Assembly (NCBI RefSeq): GCF_019428685.1
Contig: NZ_CP080095.1
Location: forward strand, 4,340,001-4,404,000
DNA from: Paraburkholderia edwinii
GTDB lineage: Bacteria > Pseudomonadota > Gammaproteobacteria > Burkholderiales > Burkholderiaceae
Length of the DNA: 64,000 nt
Direction: 5' to 3'
The position numbers and the translations under genes were made by a program. How positions within the stretch are numbered: the first letter of the stretch is position 1; each line of letters begins with the position of its first letter. The notes beneath the pieces were generated by a model that was not told the DNA's origin, made no database searches, and saw only the letters and a list, made by a program, of their open reading frames with translations. Below, piece by piece: positions 8,311 to 17,521 of this stretch.

Positions 8311-10263
8311 TTACACGTCAACGTGAAATGTCGCGACCACTTCCTCCATCATCAGCGCCTGCTCTTTCAGCGACGTGCTGGCGGCCGCGGCCTGTTCGAC
8401 CAGCGCCGCATTCTGCTGCGTCGTGCGGTCGAGCTGCGAGATCGCAAGATTGACCTGCTCGATTCCTTCGCCTTGCTGCAGCGACGCGCCCGCAATTTCA
8501 TTGACGATCGCGTCGACATTCGTCACCGAATCGATCACGCTGCGAATCGCCGCGTGCGCATCGGCGAAAAGCTTCGCGCCGCCTTCCACGCTCGCTGACG
8601 AACGTTCGATCATCTCCTTCACATCCTTTGCCGCGGTCGCGGTGCGATGCGCGAGCGTGCGCACTTCGCCGGCGACGACGGCGAAACCCTTGCCCTGCTC
8701 GCCGGCGCGCGCTGCTTCGACGGCGGCATTGAGCGCAAGAATATTCGTTTGAAAGGCGATCGCTTCGATGGTCGAGATCATCGCGGCCATTTCCGTCGCG
8801 CGCCGGCCGATTTCGTTCATTACGTCGACGGCGCGCGTGATCACCTCGCCGCTCGCCGATGCTTTCGTCGACGCTTCGCGGCTCAGCTGTCCCGCCTGTT
8901 TGGCGTTGTCCGCGTTGTGGCGCACGGTGGCGGTCAGCTGTTCCATGCTCGCCGCGGTTTCTTCGAGCGACGCCGCCTGCTCTTCGGTGCGCCGCGATAG
9001 ATCGAGATTGCCGGCGGCGATTTCCTGGCTGCCGGTCAGCACCGACTCCGCGCTCGTCTTCGTCGTCGTGATCGTGCGGCTGAGCGCCGCGAGCAGTTCG
9101 TTCATGCGCAGCTTGATCGAGGCGAGTTCGTCGCGGCCGCTTGCGTCGAGGCGGCCTCGCAAGTCGCCCGCGCTCGCCTGCTCCATGCTGCTGGCGAGTT
9201 CGTTCACATCGGCGCCGGTTCTGCGCGCGAACGCGACGAACAGATACAGCGCAACGCCCACCGACACAGCGCTCAATACACTGAGCACCGCGATATGCAC
9301 GGCCTGCGCGTGCGCACGCGCGTCAAGCAGCGACTTCAGCAAGGCGGACAGTTGGCCATGCACACGATAGACCGCATCGACGGCGCGCGTGCCGGCATCG
9401 AAATACGCATTCGATTCAGGCACGGGCGCGTTCGCGTTCGATCCGAGGTCCGCAACGATCTTGTCGAATGCATCGGCGTCGTCGAAGTTCAGGTTCTGCA
9501 TGGCGGACGCGGCGTCGATTGCGCCGAGGGCGCGTTGCACGCGCTTCAGATCATTGCGCACGGCGCCAATCTGATCGCGCAGAAACGCGGCGTGCACGCC
9601 GAGCGCGGCACGGTCGGCTTCGCTCAGCGGCGTCTGGCTTTTTGCAGCAGCCGCGAGCGCGGCCGCGCCTTTGCCGCGCGTGATCGCGGCCATTTCAGCC
9701 GCGCCCGGCAACGACAGCGCCACCGAATTCGCCAGATAGTACGTCGCGGCGTCAGGATCGAGCGCGAGTTGCGAGGCGTCCGCGAGATCCGCGGTGAACG
9801 CGAAGATCGCACGGACGAGCGCCGTATGCGCATCGAACACGTCCTTCCCCGAGCCCGTGAGCGGCATCTGCGCGAGCTGCGCGTATTGCGCGGACAACGC
9901 GTCCGTTTGGGCGGTCAGATCGAACGACTTTGTCGCCGCCGCCTGTGTGCGCAGTGCTGCAATGAGCCGCTCTGCGTCGGCATTCGCTGCGTCGAACGCG
10001 GGACGAATCGACGGATTGCCGGCCATCAGCGACGCACTTGCGCCGCGGCGCTTCTGCACCGCTTTCAGCAGCGCCTGGCTGGTCTCGAGCAGGCGAACGC
10101 CATCGAGTTCCTCGCGCGTCGATACATAGACATTCACTTCATCATTGAGGATCGCGTACAGGCACACCCCAAGCGGCAGCAAAAATAGCAGCGCAAGCAC
10201 CGCAAGCTTGCGCGACATCCTGAGGCGGCCCATCAAAGCCATTCCGGGAGCAAACAAACGCAT
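8311..10263 (-). CDS. Methyl-accepting chemotaxis protein with an all-helical (NIT-like) periplasmic sensor
   Basis: The receptor has about 650 residues. Helix 1 reads LAVLALLFLLPLGVCLYAIL, followed by a periplasmic helical domain of about 270 residues containing QALLKAVQKRRGASASLMAG, which resembles the nitrate/nitrite-sensing NIT domain. The second membrane helix (AVLSVLSAVSVGVALYLFVA), a HAMP domain and a full signalling domain follow. The cytoplasmic tip contains AAVEAARAGEQGKGFAVVAG, the CheA/CheW-binding region. There is no NWETF-like C-terminal tether for CheR. ATG 10263 is preferred because AGG lies nine nt upstream; ATG 10272 is an alternative. It stands alone, with no che genes nearby. 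Confidence 0.9.
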   Translation of the reverse strand: MRLFAPGMALMGRLRMSRKLAVLALLFLLPLGVCLYAILNDEVNVYVSTREELDGVRLLETSQALLKAVQKRRGASASLMAGNPSIRPAFDAANADAERLIAALRTQAAATKSFDLTAQTDALSAQYAQLAQMPLTGSGKDVFDAHTALVRAIFAFTADLADASQLALDPDAATYYLANSVALSLPGAAEMAAITRGKGAAALAAAAKSQTPLSEADRAALGVHAAFLRDQIGAVRNDLKRVQRALGAIDAASAMQNLNFDDADAFDKIVADLGSNANAPVPESNAYFDAGTRAVDAVYRVHGQLSALLKSLLDARAHAQAVHIAVLSVLSAVSVGVALYLFVAFARRTGADVNELASSMEQASAGDLRGRLDASGRDELASIKLRMNELLAALSRTITTTKTSAESVLTGSQEIAAGNLDLSRRTEEQAASLEETAASMEQLTATVRHNADNAKQAGQLSREASTKASASGEVITRAVDVMNEIGRRATEMAAMISTIEAIAFQTNILALNAAVEAARAGEQGKGFAVVAGEVRTLAHRTATAAKDVKEMIERSSASVEGGAKLFADAHAAIRSVIDSVTNVDAIVNEIAGASLQQGEGIEQVNLAISQLDRTTQQNAALVEQAAAASTSLKEQALMMEEVVATFHVDV

Positions 10264-10515
10264 CGTGTACATCCTGTCATTCGGGTTCGGGTTGCAACGG
10301 CGGCGTGTGTGCGGGCCTTGTCGAATTTCAAAGGCCTTGTCACGTCGACGTCACCTCGCTATTACGGCGGGCAAACCCTGAACTGAAACGATGCGAAGCT
10401 GATTTTTCGCATGGCACCAACGCGGGGCGCGATACGCATTGCGTTGGTGCCGACGCGCAAAAAACCCGTTAAAAAAGCGCTTATCTGGTGCGGCGGTACG
10501 ACGCGAATCTTACGT

Positions 10516-12900
10516 TCACGCAGCGCCGCACCAGCGTTCCCATGCGGTGCGAAACGCGGCTTCGACTTGCGTCGCGAAGCGCGCGCCGTCCATCAGCGGC
10601 GAAGCGGCAATGCGTGCGCGCAGGCCTTCGCGCAGGCGCGCGACACGCGGCAAATCGCGCGCGAGTTGCAATGCGATGTCGACGAACTGCTCGTCGCTGT
10701 GCGCGACGAGTTCGGCGAGGCCGAGGTTCATCGACTGGCTCAAGCCCGCGCGTCCGACGGCCGTCGCGCCGACGCGCGTGACGACCGGCACGCCCATCCA
10801 GCTCGCGTCGAGGCTCGTCGTATGGCCGTTGTAGGGGAAGGTATCGAGGCCGATATCGATCTCGCGATAGGTGCGCAGATAGTCGGCGCGGGACTGGAAC
10901 GGCACGAAGCGCACACGCTCGCCGGCGATGCCGTGCGACGCGAGCCGCGCGAGCAGACGCGTGCGCGCGGCGCCGTGAGGCGCCATCAGCAGCAAGCGGG
11001 CATCGACGGCTTCGTGCAGCACGCCACGCCACATTTGCAGCGTGCGGTCGGTCAGCTTGCACGGGTTGTTCAGGCATCCGAACGTCAGGAAGCCGTTGTC
11101 TCGCGCAGGCAGCGCGTTGACGTCCGGCATGTCGGCGGGCTTCGTCGATGACGTCAATGGGTCGTAGCACCAGAACGAGTCGGCCAGACGAATCGACTGC
11201 TCGCTGTAGTGGCGATCGCTGCCCGCCGGATCGAGCCACGGATCGGTCAGCCGGTAGTCGATCGCCTCGATGCCCGTGGTACCCGGGTAAGCCAGCCACG
11301 CGATCTGCACCGGCGCCGGTTTGCGCGCGAACAGCAACGGACGCGCGTCCGACATATGCATCGTCAGATCGAGCAGGATATCGATACGGTCGTCGCGGAT
11401 CTGCTGCGCGAGTTGATCGTCGTCGAGTGTGCGCACGTCGCGCCATACGTCGGCGTGGCTTTTGAGGCGATCGGTTACGTCGTCGGGCCGCACGACGGTT
11501 GAGTAGCAGTAGATTTCGAAGCGCGCATGATCGTGATGCGACAGCAGCGGCATCATGAAAAGCGCCTGGCAATGGTTGCGGAAATCGGGCGACACGTAGC
11601 CGATGCGCAGGCGTCGCGTGCGGTCCTGGTGGCCCGGCCGCGCATGCGGTTGCCGCGTGGCGCGGTAGCGCGCTTCGTGCTGTGCGGACCAGCGCCGGCA
11701 TGCTTCGAGAGGCGTTTCGGGATCTTCCGCGCTGAACGTCAACGCATATGCGAGATTGCTGTGCGCGATCACGTTGTCCGGATCGCACCTCAGCGCTTCG
11801 CGATAGCTCGCGATGCCGTCTTCGATGCGGCCCGCGTCCTTCAACACCGTGCCGAGATTGTTGTGCGTGACCGAGTGATGCGGGTCGATCTCGAGCGCAC
11901 GGCGCAAACGTGTCTCGGCTTCGTCGATGCGGCCGAGCGTGCGCATCAGCGTGGCCGCGTTGTTGTGCGCGGCGACGAGATCGGGGCGCAGTGCGATGGC
12001 CTGGTCGAACGCTTCGGCGGCGCGCGTGGCGTCGCCGAGTTCCCGGAATACATTGCCGAGGTTGTTATACGCATCGGCGTGCGCGGGGTTCACCGCGATT
12101 GCGTGTTCATAGAACAAGGATGCTTCGCGCGCGTTGCCGAGCGCATGCAGTGCATTGCCGAGGTTATAGGCGGCCTCGGGGAAACGCGCGTCGAGTTCGA
12201 GCACGCGCGCAAGCAGCGTCACGGCGGTCGCGTTATCGCCGCGCGCCCTCAGCGCAACGCCGAGATTGAGCAACGCATGAGGCGAAGCCGGCGCGGCCTT
12301 GACCGCCGCTTCGAGCAGGGGAATCGCGGCATCGATACGTCCGCGCGCCTGTAGCAGCGTGCCAAGGTTCGTCAGCGCATTCGCGTCGTGCGGTGCAAGC
12401 GCGAGCGCTCGACGATACGCGTGTTCCGCATCGTCGTGCGCATGTTGCTGGCGATAGGCGTTGCCGAGATTGTTCAGCGCATCGACATGCGCCGGGTCGA
12501 GTTCGACGGCGCGGGCGTAGGCCTCGATTGCGCGCGGATAATCCGCGAGCGCCTGGTGCGCCGTGCCCATCGCAAACATCAGATCGGCGGATGGCGCGTC
12601 GAGCGTCGACACGCGTTCGTAGGCGCGCACCGCGTCGGTAAACCGCTGCGCGGCTGCGAGCACCTGGCCGCGCGCGAAGTGAAGGCGCGCGACATCGGGC
12701 GCATGAACGATCGCCTCGTCGAGCCAGGCAAGCGCGGCATCGTAAGCGCCGCATTGCAGTTCGAGTACGCCGAGCCGCAGCAGTATGTCGGCGTCGGCGG
12801 GACGAACGGCGAGAATGCGTTGATAAAGGTCGCGCGCCGCGGTGAAATCGCCTGCGAGATGCCGCTCTTTGGCTAACGCGAGAGTTTGATCGACCTCCAT
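10516..12900 (-). CDS. TPR-repeat O-linked N-acetylglucosaminyltransferase, SPINDLY (GT41) family
   Basis: The 794-residue protein has two parts. Residues 1 to about 400 are around eleven tetratricopeptide repeats (for example the NNLGNAYRQ, NNLGNVFRE and NNLGTVLKD units). From about residue 420 a GT41 domain follows (RRLRIGYVSPDFRNHCQALF, IDILLDLTMHMSDARPLLFA, RLADSFWCYDP, FLTFGCLNNPCKLTD, DIGLDTFPYNGHTTSLDASW). This is the bacterial counterpart of SPINDLY/OGT, transferring a sugar from a nucleotide donor onto protein Ser/Thr. The target is not known. The start is set at MEVDQTLALA, which follows a GGGG; an upstream ATG at 12969 lacks a ribosome site. It is flanked by unrelated genes. Confidence 0.88.
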   Translation of the reverse strand: MEVDQTLALAKERHLAGDFTAARDLYQRILAVRPADADILLRLGVLELQCGAYDAALAWLDEAIVHAPDVARLHFARGQVLAAAQRFTDAVRAYERVSTLDAPSADLMFAMGTAHQALADYPRAIEAYARAVELDPAHVDALNNLGNAYRQQHAHDDAEHAYRRALALAPHDANALTNLGTLLQARGRIDAAIPLLEAAVKAAPASPHALLNLGVALRARGDNATAVTLLARVLELDARFPEAAYNLGNALHALGNAREASLFYEHAIAVNPAHADAYNNLGNVFRELGDATRAAEAFDQAIALRPDLVAAHNNAATLMRTLGRIDEAETRLRRALEIDPHHSVTHNNLGTVLKDAGRIEDGIASYREALRCDPDNVIAHSNLAYALTFSAEDPETPLEACRRWSAQHEARYRATRQPHARPGHQDRTRRLRIGYVSPDFRNHCQALFMMPLLSHHDHARFEIYCYSTVVRPDDVTDRLKSHADVWRDVRTLDDDQLAQQIRDDRIDILLDLTMHMSDARPLLFARKPAPVQIAWLAYPGTTGIEAIDYRLTDPWLDPAGSDRHYSEQSIRLADSFWCYDPLTSSTKPADMPDVNALPARDNGFLTFGCLNNPCKLTDRTLQMWRGVLHEAVDARLLLMAPHGAARTRLLARLASHGIAGERVRFVPFQSRADYLRTYREIDIGLDTFPYNGHTTSLDASWMGVPVVTRVGATAVGRAGLSQSMNLGLAELVAHSDEQFVDIALQLARDLPRVARLREGLRARIAASPLMDGARFATQVEAAFRTAWERWCGAA

Positions 12901-13096
12901 GCTGCGCCCCGTTGTGTCGCGCGAAGAACTTGCGCGCGTATGTCTATGTGTTTGCGTGGAGGCGATCATATCGCGGCACTAGCGGTCCGCGGTTACAGCC
13001 GATCACGCAAGCTTACGGATAGCCATCAAGCGCAAACTCAAACATGAAACTTTGCGCTGCTGCGCGTTCCGGCAGCAACTTCGATAGATAAGCCCG

Positions 13097-14032
13097 CTAG
13101 TCGCCGTGTGCCATCCACGTCTGCGTCTCCTCCATCTGGTCCACGGCATGACCGAACCATTCGACCAGAAAGTCGACGAACGCGACGACCTTGGCCGATA
13201 CGTTGAGCCGCTCGCCATACACCGCATGCACATCGGCGCCCGGCAGCGACCACTCGGGCAGCACCAGCTGCAACGCGCCGGAACGCAGATGTGTGTACAC
13301 GTCCCACTCCGAGCGCATCAGCACGCCGTGACCGTCGAGCGCCCAGACCAGCGCGGTCTCGCCGTCGTTGCTGCTGAGCGCGCCGCGCACCTTGATGGTT
13401 TCGTGCTTGCGGCCGCGGCGCAGATGCCAGGTGCCGTAGGCGGCGTCGTTTTCGCGCAGCACGATGCATTGGTGGCCGTGCAGATCGCGCGGCGTGGCCG
13501 GCACGCCGGCGCGCGCGAGATAAGCCGGCGACGCGCACAGAAAGCGCCGGTTCGGCGCGATCCTGCGCGCGACGAGCCGCGAATCGGGCACATCGCCGAA
13601 CCAGATGCCGACGTCGTACGCTTCATCGGCAAGCCGGATCGAACGGTCGGTCAGCGTGAGCTGCACTTCGACTTCGGCGTAGCGCCGCGCGAACTCGGAC
13701 ACCGCGGGCGCGATATGACGCCTGCCGAAACCGAACGTCGCATTCACCCGCAATAGCCCCTTCGGCACGGCGCGCGCGCTCGACACCATGCGGTCTAGCT
13801 CCTCGAATTCGAGCAGCAGGCGCGCGCCGTGCGACAGATACAGCTCGCCTTCCTGCGTCACGCTGATACGCCGCGTGGTGCGATTCAGCAGCCGCACCCC
13901 GAGGCGCGTTTCCATCCGCGCAAGGCGCGCGGTCACGGCAGGCGGCGTGACACCGAGTTCGCGCGCCAGCGCCGACAGGCTGCCGTGCTTGACGAGTTGC
14001 ACAAAGAACGCGAGATCGGAGATCGAATCCAC
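13097..14032 (-). CDS. LysR-family regulator divergent from the leuCD-like catabolic operon
   Basis: This is a full-length LysR protein (311 residues). The HTH is at residues 16-40 (SLSALARELGVTPPAVTARLARM), the wing follows with RLGVRLLNRTTRRISVTQEG, and then a periplasmic-binding-protein-like effector domain (LRVNATFGFGRRHIAPAVSEF, LVARRIAPNRRFLCASPAYL). The closest general type is the DmlR/AaeR group that responds to small organic acids. It is transcribed away from the leuC-like gene with a shared 156-bp AT-rich spacer, the usual arrangement for a LysR activator of the facing operon. The inducer is presumably the substrate of that pathway (inference). Confidence 0.9.
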   Translation of the reverse strand: MDSISDLAFFVQLVKHGSLSALARELGVTPPAVTARLARMETRLGVRLLNRTTRRISVTQEGELYLSHGARLLLEFEELDRMVSSARAVPKGLLRVNATFGFGRRHIAPAVSEFARRYAEVEVQLTLTDRSIRLADEAYDVGIWFGDVPDSRLVARRIAPNRRFLCASPAYLARAGVPATPRDLHGHQCIVLRENDAAYGTWHLRRGRKHETIKVRGALSSNDGETALVWALDGHGVLMRSEWDVYTHLRSGALQLVLPEWSLPGADVHAVYGERLNVSAKVVAFVDFLVEWFGHAVDQMEETQTWMAHGD

Positions 14033-14188
14033 TTACCGGCCCACTTATAAATTGAAGTTAAAAATAGATTAAAGAAGAATGCATTATATGCGCCGACCAT
14101 CTGTATAGACTATTTCCCGTAACGAAGCTGTCAGCGTCGTTAGCCAGAAAAAAGCTCTCTACCCGGCCCCCACACCATTGGAGGAGAT
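14033..14188. promoter_or_regulatory. Divergent control region between the LysR gene and the leuC-like operon
   Basis: The 156-bp spacer is much more AT-rich than its surroundings (for example attgaagttaaaaatagatt near 14052). It should hold the LysR operator and both promoters. TATAGACT near 14103 is a possible -10 for the rightward operon. The leuC-like gene has a strong ribosome site, GGAGGAG at 14180-14186. I cannot single out one T-N11-A LysR box. Confidence 0.45.
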
Positions 14189-15625
14189 GTGCCGCGCACG
14201 TTGTATCAGAAGCTCGTCGAGTCACACACCGTGGCCCGTCTCGATGCGGAGCACGTCCTGCTTTACGCGGACCTGCACATCATGAATGAGTACACCAGCC
14301 CGCAGGCGTTCAACGGCCTCGTCGAACGCGGTATCGGCGTGCTGCGGCCGAAACAGCAGATGGGTGTCGTCGATCACGTGATTCCGACCAAACCCGATCC
14401 GGTCGGCAAACGCGTGATCGCCATCGACGCGGCCTCGCGCCAGGCCGCCAATTTCACGCGCAATTGCACGCACTACGGCATCAAGCTGTTCGACGTCAAC
14501 GATCCGCTGCAAGGCATCGAGCACGTCGTCGCGCCTGAAACAGGCTTGATTCGCCCCGGCATGGTCGTGCTGTGCGGCGACAGCCATACCACCACGTACG
14601 GCGCATTCGGCGCACTCGGCTTCGGTATCGGCACATCGGAAATCGAGCACGTGCTTGCCACGCAAACTCTGTCGTATCGCGTGGCGCGCACGATGCGCAT
14701 TCATATCGACGGCCTGCTGCCCGCCGGCACCACGTCAAAAGACCTCGTGCTGCGCGTGATCGCGAAGATCAGCGCACAAGGTGCGCGCGGCTACGCAGTC
14801 GAATACACAGGCGAAGCGATTCGCGCGATGTCGATAGAAGCACGCATGACGCTGTGCAATATGACCGTCGAAGCGGGCGCGCGCGCCTCGCTCGTCGAAC
14901 CCGACGAGACGACATTCGCGTATCTGCGCGCACATCGCGGCAACCTGAGCGAAGCGCAAATGGAACAGGCGATCGCGGTATGGCGCTCGCTGCGCTCCGA
15001 CGCGGACGCACAGTTCGACACCACGATCACGATTGCCGCCGCCGAGGTCGCACCGTACGTGACGTGGGGCACCAGCCCCGACCAGGCGATTCCGGTGGAC
15101 GGCTTGATTCCGGCGCCGGCCGATGGCGCCGATCACATCGTCAGCGCGGCGACCGCGCGCGCGCTCGATTACATCGGCCTCGCCGCCGGTTCGAAGATCG
15201 AAGGCACGCCGATCGACCGCGTGTTTATCGGCTCGTGCACGAACGGCCGCATCGAAGACCTGCGCGCCGTCGCCGCGATGCTGCGCGATGGCATGCGCGT
15301 CGCGCCGACCGTCCGCGCGATGATCGTGCCGGGTTCGGGCGCCGTGCGTCAGCAAGCGGAACGTGAAGGCCTGTCCGACCTCTTTATCAAGGCCGGCTTC
15401 GAATGGCGTCAGCCCGGCTGCTCGATGTGCCTCGCGATGAACGACGACGTATTGCGTCCGGGCGAGCGCTGCGCATCGACGACGAACCGCAATTTCGAAG
15501 GCCGCCAGGGCCGCGACAGCCGCACACATCTGATGAGCCCGGCGATGGCCGCGGCCGCGGCGATCGCGGGCCGCATTACCGATATCCGCAATTGGGAGCA
15601 ACAGGGGGAGCACTACCGTGCCTGA
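14189..15625 (+). CDS. Aconitase-family hydro-lyase, large subunit (LeuC paralog)
   Basis: The 478-residue protein has the layout of 3-isopropylmalate dehydratase large subunits. The [4Fe-4S] ligands are visible: one Cys in FIGSCTNGRIEDL and two in QPGCSMCLAMN. VVLCGDSHTTTYGAFGALGF has Tyr where biosynthetic LeuC normally has His before GAFG, so it is probably not the leucine enzyme. It starts with GTG after GGAGGAG and overlaps the small-subunit gene by 8 nt. The genes that follow (PdxA-like, dehalogenase-like, carrier, porin) and the divergent LysR point to a catabolic hydroxy-di/tricarboxylate dehydratase, as seen for 2,3-dimethylmalate or citraconate hydro-lyases. The substrate is unknown. 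Confidence 0.85.
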   Translation: MPRTLYQKLVESHTVARLDAEHVLLYADLHIMNEYTSPQAFNGLVERGIGVLRPKQQMGVVDHVIPTKPDPVGKRVIAIDAASRQAANFTRNCTHYGIKLFDVNDPLQGIEHVVAPETGLIRPGMVVLCGDSHTTTYGAFGALGFGIGTSEIEHVLATQTLSYRVARTMRIHIDGLLPAGTTSKDLVLRVIAKISAQGARGYAVEYTGEAIRAMSIEARMTLCNMTVEAGARASLVEPDETTFAYLRAHRGNLSEAQMEQAIAVWRSLRSDADAQFDTTITIAAAEVAPYVTWGTSPDQAIPVDGLIPAPADGADHIVSAATARALDYIGLAAGSKIEGTPIDRVFIGSCTNGRIEDLRAVAAMLRDGMRVAPTVRAMIVPGSGAVRQQAEREGLSDLFIKAGFEWRQPGCSMCLAMNDDVLRPGERCASTTNRNFEGRQGRDSRTHLMSPAMAAAAAIAGRITDIRNWEQQGEHYRA

Positions 15626-16277
15626 TTTCTCGCGCATAGAAGGCGTCGCAGCCCCGCTGCCGATCGCGAATCTCGATACCGACCAGATCATGCCGAAGCA
15701 GTTTCTGCTCGGCACCGACAAATCGGGCCTGGCCGCCGGCCTGCTGTACGACCTGCGCTTCGCGCCCGACGGCAGCAAGCGCGCTGACTTCGTGCTCAAT
15801 ACGCCCGCTTACGCCGGCGCGAAGGTGCTGGTCGGCGGACCGAATTTCGGTTGCGGCTCGAGCCGCGAGCATGCGGTGTGGGGCCTGCTGCAAGGCGGTA
15901 TCGAAGCCGTGCTCGCGCCAAGCTACGGCGAAATTTTCTACTACAACTCGGCGAACAACCGGCTGCTCGCGATCGTGCTGAAGCCTGAGGAGATCGACGA
16001 GATCACAGCCGAAGTGTCGAACACGGCGACGAACGCAATTCAGATCGACGTCGCGGCGCAACGCGTGCGCACCGCATCGGGCCGCACGTACGCGTTCAAA
16101 ATGGACGAGCGCCATCGCCAGATGTTCCTCGAAGGGCTCGACGTGCTCGGCGCGTCGCTGAAGATGCTGCCGCAGATCGAAGCGTTCGAGAAGCGGCATC
16201 GCGCGGACAACCCGTGGGCGGTCGTGCTGCCGCTGCCGGACGGCGATAGCGCGAATGCTTCGGCGCCGCGCGCTTAG
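15618..16277 (+). CDS. Aconitase-family hydro-lyase, small (swivel) subunit (LeuD paralog)
   Basis: The 219-residue swivel domain starts at GTG 15618 within the end of the large-subunit gene. NLDTDQIMPKQFL and GGPNFGCGSSREHAVWGL are the standard LeuD signatures for substrate binding and subunit contact. The following stretch, IEAVLAPSYGEIFYYNSANN, differs from biosynthetic LeuD, which usually has a NNC motif there; the Cys is Ser here. This supports a specialised paralog. It forms a heterodimer with the upstream subunit. The protein is slightly longer than average because of a C-terminal tail. Confidence 0.85.
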   Translation: MPDFSRIEGVAAPLPIANLDTDQIMPKQFLLGTDKSGLAAGLLYDLRFAPDGSKRADFVLNTPAYAGAKVLVGGPNFGCGSSREHAVWGLLQGGIEAVLAPSYGEIFYYNSANNRLLAIVLKPEEIDEITAEVSNTATNAIQIDVAAQRVRTASGRTYAFKMDERHRQMFLEGLDVLGASLKMLPQIEAFEKRHRADNPWAVVLPLPDGDSANASAPRA

Positions 16278-16313
16278 GCGGCCTTGCAAGCGGCCTTGCA
16301 AGCCGCCTTGCAG
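16278..16313 (+). repeat. Three 12-bp tandem units after the leuD-like stop codon
   Basis: Directly after the TAG come gcggccttgcaa twice and gccgccttgcag once. A fourth, badly decayed unit may follow. No role is apparent; this may be slippage in the operon spacer. Confidence 0.75.
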
Positions 16314-16383
16314 GCCACCTCATAGGCTGCACCGGCGTCTGCCCTTTTTAATTCACTAGAACCACAGTATGGAGAACCTCGCA

Positions 16384-17403
16384 ATGAAACCCCTGATCGG
16401 CCTGATGCTCGGCGACGTCACTGGAATCGGCCCGGAGCTGGTCGTCAAGTTGCTGTCGCTGCCCGAGACGCGTCAGAAGGCGAACGTCGTGATCATCGGC
16501 GACGAGCGTGTGCTCGAACTCGGCATGAAGGACGCCGGCCAGCGTATTCCGTACACGAAGATCGCGAACGTGAAAGACGCGGTGCACGATGCGGCCGCGG
16601 TGCCGTTCATCGATCTGCACAACATCGACCCGGCCTTGTACGAGCGCGGCCAGCTGAACGCCGAATCGGGACGCCTGACCGGCGAGACGCTGAAGGTCAT
16701 GACGGACCTCGCGCTGGCCGGCGAACTCGACGGCATCTGCTTTGCGCCGCTGAACAAGGCGGCCCTGCACCGCGGCGGCTGGAACTACCACGACGAGCAC
16801 CAGATGTTCGCCGCATGGACGAAGCACGAAGGCTACTTCGGCGAAGTCAACATCATTCCGCAGTTCTCGACGTTTCGCGTGACGTCGCACGTCGCGCTGC
16901 GCCAGGCCGTCGATATGGTGAAGCCCGATCGCATCGAAGGCGCGCTCACGCTCGCTCATGACACGATGCGCGCCTTCGGCAAGAGCTCGCCGCGTATCGG
17001 CGTCGCGGCGCTCAATCCGCACGGCGGCGAAAACGGCCTGTTCGGCGACGAGGAAATCAAGATCATTCGCCCGGCGCTCGAAGCGCTGCGCGCGAAAGGT
17101 CTGGCGAGCGAAGGCCCGTTCCCTTCGGATACCGTATTTATCAAGGCGCGCCGCGGCGACTTTGACGCGGTCGTGATCATGTACCACGACCAGGGGCAGA
17201 TCGCGACGAAGCTGCTCGGCTTCTCGCAGGGCGTAACGCTGACGGGCGGACTGAAGACCGTCTATGCGACGCCGGCGCATGGCGTCGCCTACGACATCGT
17301 CGGTCAAGGCACCGCGGATGTCGGCGCGACCGCCGCCGCGTTCGACGTCGCGACGCGCACCGCCGCCGCCCGCAAGACCGCACGTGAAGCACTCGCGCAC
17401 TAA
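16384..17403 (+). CDS. PdxA-family dehydrogenase (catabolic PdxA-like, not vitamin B6)
   Basis: The 339-residue protein has the fold of 4-hydroxythreonine-4-phosphate dehydrogenase, a relative of isocitrate and isopropylmalate dehydrogenases. GDVTGIGPELVVKLL opens it, and the three metal histidines are visible in TSHVALRQ, NPHGGENG and MYHDQGQ. Where PdxA carries GHTE for phosphate/substrate contacts, this protein has YHDEHQMF, so the substrate is likely different. PdxA relatives include TphB, which oxidatively decarboxylates a terephthalate diol, and 4-phospho-threonate dehydrogenases; no kinase gene for the latter is present. ATG 16384 is chosen with GGAGA eight nt upstream. It presumably oxidises, with beta-decarboxylation, the product of the LeuCD-like enzyme. 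Confidence 0.82.
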   Translation: MKPLIGLMLGDVTGIGPELVVKLLSLPETRQKANVVIIGDERVLELGMKDAGQRIPYTKIANVKDAVHDAAAVPFIDLHNIDPALYERGQLNAESGRLTGETLKVMTDLALAGELDGICFAPLNKAALHRGGWNYHDEHQMFAAWTKHEGYFGEVNIIPQFSTFRVTSHVALRQAVDMVKPDRIEGALTLAHDTMRAFGKSSPRIGVAALNPHGGENGLFGDEEIKIIRPALEALRAKGLASEGPFPSDTVFIKARRGDFDAVVIMYHDQGQIATKLLGFSQGVTLTGGLKTVYATPAHGVAYDIVGQGTADVGATAAAFDVATRTAAARKTAREALAH

Positions 17404-17521
17404 CGGTCACTGCAACAACGCGCAGCACCTGCAGCACCCGCATCGATACCGCTGCGCCGCCAGGAGACGGCGCGCGCAGCGGACCGCAACAACATAAACA
17501 CGCATTAGCCTGGAGTCAGCC

